DNA of 64,000 nucleotides, from assembly GCF_014212175.1 (NCBI RefSeq), contig NZ_JACJVR010000032.1, positions 62,001 to 126,000 on the forward strand, read 5' to 3'. Each line of letters starts with the position of its first letter. The first letter of the stretch is position 1. This stretch comes from Cohnella xylanilytica (lineage in GTDB: Bacteria > Bacillota > Bacilli > Paenibacillales > Paenibacillaceae). Shown here one piece after another: positions 59,063 through 64,000 of the stretch. The notes below the pieces were generated by a model, which was not told the origin of the DNA, did no database searches, and was given only the letters and a program-made list of their open reading frames with translations. The translations under genes were made by a program, and so were the position numbers.

Positions 59063-60457
59063 GTGGAGGATTACTCTTATAAATTCCGCTACAGACCGGT
59101 CGGAACCAAACCGAGGAACGTGAAGAGAACTCCCAAGGCGCCAAGCGCCTCTTCCAAAAAGAGGAGCTCCCTTCGCCTTCGCGGCAAACGGCGGACGAAG
59201 GCGGACCGCAACGTGCGCGTCACCCGCATCGCGAGTCCGAACAACGAGCCGACCGTCGCCGTAAACCCCTTGGACGAGAATACGATCGTCTCGTCGTACA
59301 ACGCGGATCTCGTTCCCCTCGGGCTAGCGCGCTCGACAAACGGCGGGAAGACGTTCGACAACCGGATTCTGCCCATCCCGAAGGGGTTCGAGGTCGCCTC
59401 GGATCCCGTGCTGGATTCGGGCTTCCCTGTCGGCCATACCCGGAAGGGCTTCTTCCTTCTGGGAGGCCTGGCTTTCAACGGCTCCGGGGAAGACGGGACG
59501 ATCTACGTTCAGAGGTCGGTCGATAACGGCAAGACGTTCTCCGCTCCGATCGTCGTGAACAGGGGATTCGGAGAGAGAATCTCCAACGACAAGCCGAACG
59601 TCGCCGTGGATAAATCCGCCGCCAGCCCTTTCATCGGGAACGCCTACATCAGCTATACCCGGTTTTTCGACAACGGCCGAGGCTCCGTTATTTTCTTCCA
59701 TAGGTCGACGGACGGAGGACGAACGTGGTCTAAACCCGTCCGGATCTCGGAGGTCAGGGTCGGATTTCCTTTCGTTCAAGGTTCCAGCATCGGGATCGGA
59801 CTCTCCGGGGAAGTCTTCGCGGCATGGATCGATTACAACGGGGACCGATCGTCGATTCGGGTTCGACGCTCGGACGACGGCGGAGTCACCTTCGGCCCCG
59901 ACGTATCCGCAGCCGCGATCACCCCGATTCAGGACCCTCTGCCCGTTCCGGGATGGGACTTCCGGGTGCTTACCTTCGCGAATGTCAGGGCGGACACGTC
60001 GGGCAACTTCCCCGGCGCCGTGTACGCCGTCTGGGACGATCTGAGCGAAGGGTCCGCCAACGTGCTGCTGGCCCGTTCCGTCGACAACGGGGCGACCTGG
60101 TCGGATCCGATCCGAGTGAACGACAGCCGTCTCGGCACTCAGAATTTTTTCTCCGCGGCTGCCGTCTCTCCCCATACCGGAACGGTGAACGTGATCTATT
60201 ACACGAACCGAAGATCCGGGAAGCGAATCGACGTTTACCTTGCCCGATCCAGGGACGGGGGACGATCGTTCGAACGAAATCTCCGGATTACCGACAAGTC
60301 GTTCAACCCGAACGCCGATCCTACGTTCGGCACGCCCAGCACGTTTATCGGCGACTATATCACCACGGCTTTCAAGGGAGAGAGCGATCTATCGGTGTGG
60401 ACGGATACCCGGACGGGGCGCCAAGAGATCTTCTCCGGCCGTGCCAAGCGGAAATGA
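59063..60457 (+). CDS. Sialidase-like six-bladed beta-propeller with Asp boxes
   Basis: 464 residues. Six Asp boxes (S/R-x-D/N-x-G-x-T/S-W/F) can be counted: STNGGKTF, SVDNGKTF, STDGGRTW, SDDGGVTF, SVDNGATW and SRDGGRSF. They indicate a six-bladed propeller. The N-terminal 60 residues are highly basic (KRTPKAPSASSKKRSSLRLRGKRR) and contain no signal peptide. A sialidase FRIP motif is not evident, so enzymatic function is uncertain. GTG at 59063 is chosen, with GGAGG 14 bases upstream; TTG at 59027 has no site. A spore or cell-surface role is only a guess. Confidence 0.75.
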   Translation: MEDYSYKFRYRPVGTKPRNVKRTPKAPSASSKKRSSLRLRGKRRTKADRNVRVTRIASPNNEPTVAVNPLDENTIVSSYNADLVPLGLARSTNGGKTFDNRILPIPKGFEVASDPVLDSGFPVGHTRKGFFLLGGLAFNGSGEDGTIYVQRSVDNGKTFSAPIVVNRGFGERISNDKPNVAVDKSAASPFIGNAYISYTRFFDNGRGSVIFFHRSTDGGRTWSKPVRISEVRVGFPFVQGSSIGIGLSGEVFAAWIDYNGDRSSIRVRRSDDGGVTFGPDVSAAAITPIQDPLPVPGWDFRVLTFANVRADTSGNFPGAVYAVWDDLSEGSANVLLARSVDNGATWSDPIRVNDSRLGTQNFFSAAAVSPHTGTVNVIYYTNRRSGKRIDVYLARSRDGGRSFERNLRITDKSFNPNADPTFGTPSTFIGDYITTAFKGESDLSVWTDTRTGRQEIFSGRAKRK

Positions 60458-60477
60458 CGAGAAGGACCTTAACGTAA

Positions 60478-60521
60478 AGAGGCATTCCCCTGCGGCCACG
60501 TCGCCGCGGGGAATGCCTTCC
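60478..60521 (+). terminator. Terminator of the propeller gene
   Basis: GAGGCATTCCCC pairs with GGGGAATGCCTT around an inner GCGG/CCGC. It may act in both directions. Confidence 0.7.
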
Positions 60522-60546
60522 GCCAGGCTTGCCTAAATGTTCGGCC

Positions 60547-60948
60547 TCACATGTAGCCCGGAGGCTGCTGCTGCCATTGCGGCGCCGGCTGGTACGCCCA
60601 ATTGCCGAACGCCTGGGGCGATTGGGAGGGGATCGCGCTTTTGCGCTGCTGCACGAACTGGTTCGTCTTCTGCTGGGTGGACTGGTATTGCTTGAACTGC
60701 TTGTCGATCTCCTGCCGCAGGGCGGGAGACGCGGCGTTGTACATCTTCTGCTGGGTCATGGCGGTATACAGCTCGCCTTGCATCGCCAGCGTCGTGTTCA
60801 TCAATTGGGTGAATTGCTGGCGGACCGTCGGGCAGACCGATTCCGTCGCGGCCGTCGCGTACTCGCGGGTCACCCGCTTCAGGTCGGCCAACACGGTATA
60901 GGCCAGATCGCCGTCCGGCATGAATGGTTGTTGTTGGGAAGCGTACAT
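60547..60948 (-). CDS. CotF-like spore coat protein
   Basis: 133 residues. The helical core (AYTVLADLKRVTREYATAATESVCP, FTQLMNTTLAMQGELYTAM) matches the CotF/YhcQ coat family. The C-terminus is rich in Gln, Pro and Tyr and ends QQPPGYM. Such proteins lie in the spore coat or inner layers. The gene is second in a pair with the next entry. AGGAGGTAG lies upstream of the ATG. Confidence 0.85.
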   Translation of the reverse strand: MYASQQQPFMPDGDLAYTVLADLKRVTREYATAATESVCPTVRQQFTQLMNTTLAMQGELYTAMTQQKMYNAASPALRQEIDKQFKQYQSTQQKTNQFVQQRKSAIPSQSPQAFGNWAYQPAPQWQQQPPGYM

Positions 60949-61004
60949 AGGTTGGCTACCTCCTCTTCACTTGTCGATTCGGGTCGTCGTCGGCGTTCGC
61001 CGGA

Positions 61005-61232
61005 TTAGGATTGCGGTTGGGTCGGGGCGATCGCTTGATGCTGCTGCAGGCAGTTGAGCAGCGCTTGATAATGCTGCATGTGCACCTGGGATTGATGCAG
61101 AAGCACTTGCTGGATTTGCGGGTTCGTGCAGGAAGCCGCGGCCGCCGTGCACTGCTTGATGAGCAAATCCTCGTTCGACATGGAATCCGCGATGTACTCC
61201 AGCTCTTTCGCGGTGATCGGCATGAGGTTCAC
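61005..61232 (-). CDS. Small spore coat-associated protein (CotF-like)
   Basis: 75 residues from a GTG with AAGGAGG eight bases upstream. Helices in MPITAKELEYIADSMSNEDLLIKQ and HQSQVHMQHYQALLNCL resemble short CotF-like proteins often encoded beside longer ones. It lies just upstream of the 133-residue coat gene, 57 bases apart, presumably in one operon. Expression late in sporulation is expected but no promoter was assigned. Confidence 0.75.
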   Translation of the reverse strand: MNLMPITAKELEYIADSMSNEDLLIKQCTAAAASCTNPQIQQVLLHQSQVHMQHYQALLNCLQQHQAIAPTQPQS

Positions 61233-61315
61233 TTGGCGTTCCTCCTTTTTCCATCCTTGGTGATCAACAGGCGTAGTGTGCCTCGTCCCTCCGAACGTTA
61301 TGCGCCAAGCGGGCA

Positions 61316-61358
61316 TAAAAAAACGCCGCCCCTCCGGCCCCGAAGGCCGGACGGAACG
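61316..61358 (-). terminator. Terminator of cysK
   Basis: CCGTCCGGCC-TTCG-GGGCCGGAGGGG with a long run of T (seven) on the minus strand. Confidence 0.85.
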
Positions 61359-61395
61359 ACGCTTATCACTTTGCTGTATAGCCGCGAGCGACCTC

Positions 61396-62313
61396 TCAGA
61401 ATATCCCCATGCTCAAGTAACGCTCGCCGGTATCCGGGGCGATGCAGAGCACGCGTTTGCCCGGGCCGAGGCGCCTGGCGATCCGCAGCGCCGCCCAGAC
61501 GGACGCGCCGGACGACGGGCCGAGGAGCAGCCCTTCCTTGCGCGCGAGCAGCCGCGTCGTCTCCAGCGCGTCGTCGTCCTTGACCCGGACGATCTCGTCG
61601 TACACGTCCGTGTTCAGGATCTTCGGAACGAACCCGGGGCTCGTTCCGACGAGCTTGTGCGGCCCGGGCTGGCCGCCGCTCAGGACCGGGGAGCCGTCGG
61701 GCTCGACGACGGCGATGTGCAGCTTCGGCAGCGCCTCGCGCAGCGTCTCGCCGGTGCCCGTGATCGTGCCGCCCGTTCCCGCCGTAGCGACGAAGGCGTC
61801 GAGCCGTCCTTCCGTCTGCTCGAGAATCTCGCGGGCGGTCGTTCTCCGGTGAATGTCGGGGTTGGCCGCATTCTCGAACTGGTTCGGCATGTAGCTGCCC
61901 GGAATCTCCTCCAGCAGCTGCCGCGCCTTCGCGATCGCGCCCGGCATCCGCTCGGCGGCCGGCGTCAGCACGACCTCCGCCCCGTAGCCGCGCAGCAGGG
62001 CGATCCGTTCCGCCGTCATGTTGTCGGGCATGACGAGGATCAGCCGGTAACCCTTCGCGGCGGCGTTCATCGCGAGGCCGATGCCGGTATTGCCGCTCGT
62101 CGGCTCGACGATGACCGAACCGGGCGCGATCAGCCCCTTCGCTTCGGCGTCGAGGATAAGCCCCAGCGCCGCGCGGTCCTTCACGCTTCCGCTCGGATTC
62201 ATTTTCTCCAGCTTCACCAAGACCTCCGCGTCTTCCGGACCGACGAGCCGGTTCAGCCGAACGGCCGGCGTGTCGCCGATCAGCTCGGTGACCGAAGCGT
62301 ACATTCTCGTCAT
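61396..62313 (-). CDS. cysK: Cysteine synthase
   Basis: 305 residues, fold type II PLP enzyme. The lysine is in PSGSVKDRAAL, the phosphate-binding loops are PTSGNTGIG and GTGGTITGTG, and it ends near LLLGPSSGAS. It makes cysteine from O-acetylserine and sulfide. Its ATG overlaps the stop of the zinc-ribbon protein (ATGA), so translation is coupled. Confidence 0.95.
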   Translation of the reverse strand: MTRMYASVTELIGDTPAVRLNRLVGPEDAEVLVKLEKMNPSGSVKDRAALGLILDAEAKGLIAPGSVIVEPTSGNTGIGLAMNAAAKGYRLILVMPDNMTAERIALLRGYGAEVVLTPAAERMPGAIAKARQLLEEIPGSYMPNQFENAANPDIHRRTTAREILEQTEGRLDAFVATAGTGGTITGTGETLREALPKLHIAVVEPDGSPVLSGGQPGPHKLVGTSPGFVPKILNTDVYDEIVRVKDDDALETTRLLARKEGLLLGPSSGASVWAALRIARRLGPGKRVLCIAPDTGERYLSMGIF

Positions 62314-62855
62314 GCCCGTCCCTCTCTCCGATTCCCTCGTCCCCCGCTCAGCCTCTGGGCCAAGCGGCTCCTGTCGTTCTCGCCAAGCGCATACTGCATG
62401 GCGAAGCAGGAAGGGCAGACGTACGCCGTCATGACGAACGGCGCTTCCAGCACCGGCCGCCCCAGCTCCTCCGGCACCCGGGGGACGAACTCGTCCGCGC
62501 CGACCGTCCTCTCCCCTGCCTCGAGCATATACTCGCGGCATTGCGGGCATTCCGGAACGACGTCCTGCTCGTCGAGCAGGCTCTCGACCGTCTCCTCGTA
62601 GGCGAGAAGGCTTTCGTTTTTCTCCCGGAGATCTTCGTCCCGTTCCCAGCCAAGCCCTTCCTCGCCGACCGAGAACGACTCGTCTTCGCCGTCCTCGTCC
62701 TCCTCGTCCTCTTCCTCGTCGTAGCCGCCGATGTCGATGCGCAGCGTCCGGTAGCCGTCCAGCTCGTTCTCGCAGATGGGACAGAACTTCTCCGGCTCTT
62801 GGCCTTCCTCCTGCGTCACCTCGCTCTGGCACCACGGACATACGATGACCGCCAT
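62310..62855 (-). CDS. Zinc-ribbon protein with four CxxC pairs and acidic linker
   Basis: 181 residues. Two CxxC pairs lie at the N-terminus (CPWC, CPIC within the first 30 residues) and two in the C-terminal half (CPQC, CPSC), separated by a Glu/Asp-rich linker (DEEEDEEDEDGEDE). Two zinc knuckles are likely. There is no catalytic motif. It is translationally coupled to cysK and preceded by a 27-residue membrane peptide gene. I recognise no named family. Confidence 0.78.
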   Translation of the reverse strand: MAVIVCPWCQSEVTQEEGQEPEKFCPICENELDGYRTLRIDIGGYDEEEDEEDEDGEDESFSVGEEGLGWERDEDLREKNESLLAYEETVESLLDEQDVVPECPQCREYMLEAGERTVGADEFVPRVPEELGRPVLEAPFVMTAYVCPSCFAMQYALGENDRSRLAQRLSGGRGNRREGRA

Positions 62856-62856
62856 A

Positions 62857-62940
62857 TTACCCCTCCATTACCATATAGATAATCCCGATCGTAAAGAAAA
62901 CGACGGCGAACGCCAGAAGCGTGCCCCACAAATACTTCAT
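62857..62940 (-). CDS. 27-residue single-helix membrane peptide
   Basis: MKYLWGTLLAFAVVFFTIGI and a short end (IYMVMEG). It has GGGAGGATC before the ATG and its last codons carry the GGAGGGG ribosome binding site of the next gene, which begins one base after the stop. Strong initiation signals make it a likely real gene; function unknown. Confidence 0.65.
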   Translation of the reverse strand: MKYLWGTLLAFAVVFFTIGIIYMVMEG

Positions 62941-62967
62941 CCGCTTGATCCTCCCGCCCGGCGCGCT

Positions 62968-63399
62968 TTATCCGTAAGTGACCGCGGCTCCGATAATATA
63001 GGATAGAGATACCGACAAAATGAACGCGATCGCCCCGACGGCCCGATTGTCCTTCGAGATCTCCTCGTCGATCCGGAACACCGGGGTCAGGAATTCGAAC
63101 AGGAAGTACCCGACGAGCAGCAGAAGGAATCCGACGGTGGCCCACAGAAGGCTCTCGTAGATCGTATCCTGGGCCTGGATGGAGAATCGGAAGATGTTGC
63201 AGATTCCGAATATCTTCCCGCCGGTTGCCAGCGCCACCGACAAGTTGCCCTTGCGGATCTCCTCCCAGCAGTTGTACTTGGTCACCCACTCGAAGCAGGC
63301 CAGACATACGATGAGCATGAGAATGCCGACCGAGAAATAAGCCAGCATCGCCGCCACCGGGTGAGCCATCAAGGAGTCGACCGCTCCCGTATCCTGCAT
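62968..63399 (-). CDS. DUF350 family membrane protein (YjfL type)
   Basis: 143 residues with four hydrophobic helices. The pattern NLSVALATGGKIFGICNIFR with the conserved basic residue in the third segment, and AIAFILSVSLSYIIGAAVT, fits DUF350. It sits between mutS2 and the small membrane peptide gene on the same strand. Function unknown. Confidence 0.85.
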   Translation of the reverse strand: MQDTGAVDSLMAHPVAAMLAYFSVGILMLIVCLACFEWVTKYNCWEEIRKGNLSVALATGGKIFGICNIFRFSIQAQDTIYESLLWATVGFLLLLVGYFLFEFLTPVFRIDEEISKDNRAVGAIAFILSVSLSYIIGAAVTYG

Positions 63400-63421
63400 G
63401 CTTCCCGCGCCTCCCGTCTTG

Positions 63422-64000
63422 TCAATTCAGCTCCGCCACGGTCACTCCCGCGCCGCCTTCCCCGTAGTTGCCGAGGCGGTAGCTCTTCACGTGCTTGTGC
63501 TTGCGCAGGAAGTCCTGGATGCCCGCGCGGAGCGCTCCCGTGCCTTTGCCGTGTATGATATAGACCGAACCGAGGTTGGCCAGGAACGCTTCGTCCAGGA
63601 ACCGGTCGGTCTCCAGCAGCGCCTCGTCGAGAGTGGTTCCCCTGAGGTCCAGCTCGGACCGGACGTTGTCGTCCCGCGAACGCTGAACCGTCGTCACGTG
63701 AACCGCCGTTCGGGCGGCCGCCTGGGCCGGCTTGCGCACCGGCTCGAGATCCGACAGCGGCACCTTCATCTTCAGAATGCCGAGCTGAACCAAGGCCTCG
63801 TCTCCGGAGGTCAGCTCCACGACGTGGCCCTTCTGCCCGTTCAGGCTGTATACCTTCACCTCGTCGCCGGCTTCGATCTTCGCGGGTTTGCCTTCCGGGG
63901 CGCGCCGCGGCTTCTTCACCGGGTCGGGAATCGAGTCCTCGAGCTTCCTTCTCGCTTCGATCAGCTTGTGCTCCTTGACCGAAGCGCCTTCCTCCATCGC
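63422..64000 (-). CDS. mutS2: Endonuclease MutS2, C-terminal part (cut by window edge)
   Basis: The last 192 residues of MutS2 continue past the right edge of the window. A linker with KIEAGDEVKVYSLNGQKGHVVE is followed by the Smr nuclease domain with LDLRGTTLDEALLE and VYIIHGKGTGALRAGI. MutS2 acts against homologous recombination and on collided ribosomes. It leads into the DUF350 gene 22 bases later. Confidence 0.95.
   Translation of the reverse strand, partial: AMEEGASVKEHKLIEARRKLEDSIPDPVKKPRRAPEGKPAKIEAGDEVKVYSLNGQKGHVVELTSGDEALVQLGILKMKVPLSDLEPVRKPAQAAARTAVHVTTVQRSRDDNVRSELDLRGTTLDEALLETDRFLDEAFLANLGSVYIIHGKGTGALRAGIQDFLRKHKHVKSYRLGNYGEGGAGVTVAELN

Overview
The window is a 64 kb piece of a GC-rich, endospore-forming Bacillota chromosome. 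The gene content and order point to the Paenibacillaceae (Paenibacillus or Cohnella type); this is inferred, since no rRNA gene is present. Supporting signs are the spore genes (spoVR, prkA, ytxC, a Spo0E-like phosphatase regulator, two CotF-like coat proteins), liaFSR, an agr-type peptide locus, T-box and S-box RNA switches, AAGGAGG ribosome binding sites, and use of TTG/GTG starts. No tRNA, rRNA, CRISPR array, prophage or complete insertion sequence is visible. Both edges cut genes: spoVR on the left and mutS2 on the right.

0-9.9 kb: spoVR end, an SDR dehydrogenase, a MATE exporter, then a compact four-gene quorum-sensing-like operon on the minus strand (kinase-less AgrC-like membrane protein, AgrB, a 41-residue AgrD-like pheromone precursor, LytTR-only regulator). 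These are followed by a small zincin, GsiB-like KGG protein, PrkA, and a translationally coupled DUF2161/Rieske pair. 9.9-19.5 kb: an aminotransferase-like protein without a catalytic lysine, AbrB-like regulator, trmL, serC, thpR, a non-coding region with twelve copies of a TATCCC-N6-TCAGG motif, glnA with its promoter and GlnR/TnrA-type site, an LLM oxidoreductase and DAHP synthase. 19.6-30.3 kb: DUF2062 protein, ispH, a two-component system beside an HtrA protease, YugN-like protein, liaF-liaS-liaR, and amt with a GlnR/TnrA-type site.

30.3-45.7 kb: soluble MCP, ECF sigma factor, 3D-domain wall protein, thrS under a T-box, ytxC, a GGDEF protein, a repeat-rich gap with a possible transposase remnant, mqnC, an EAL protein, and metA-metI-metC with an S-box before metA. 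45.7-64 kb: corA, HRDC protein, bacterial nitric oxide synthase, small unknown proteins, a 5'-3' exonuclease, an aminotransferase, an M50 protease with a long QEN-rich N-terminus, ArsC-like protein, RluD-type synthase, PduO-type adenosyltransferase, CobU, a Spo0E-like protein, alaT/alaR, a six-Asp-box propeller, coat proteins, and a mutS2-DUF350-small TM-zinc ribbon-cysK gene string.

Functional threads: nitrogen (glnA and amt, each with a perfect TGTNA-N7-TNACA box), methionine and cysteine (SAM switch, metA/I/C, cysK), envelope stress (HtrA with a two-component system; LiaFSR), c-di-GMP signalling (GGDEF and EAL proteins), sporulation, and peptide signalling. The agr-like operon is the best candidate for an undescribed system: it has a peptide, a processing protease and a receptor-like membrane protein, but neither a histidine kinase nor a receiver domain.
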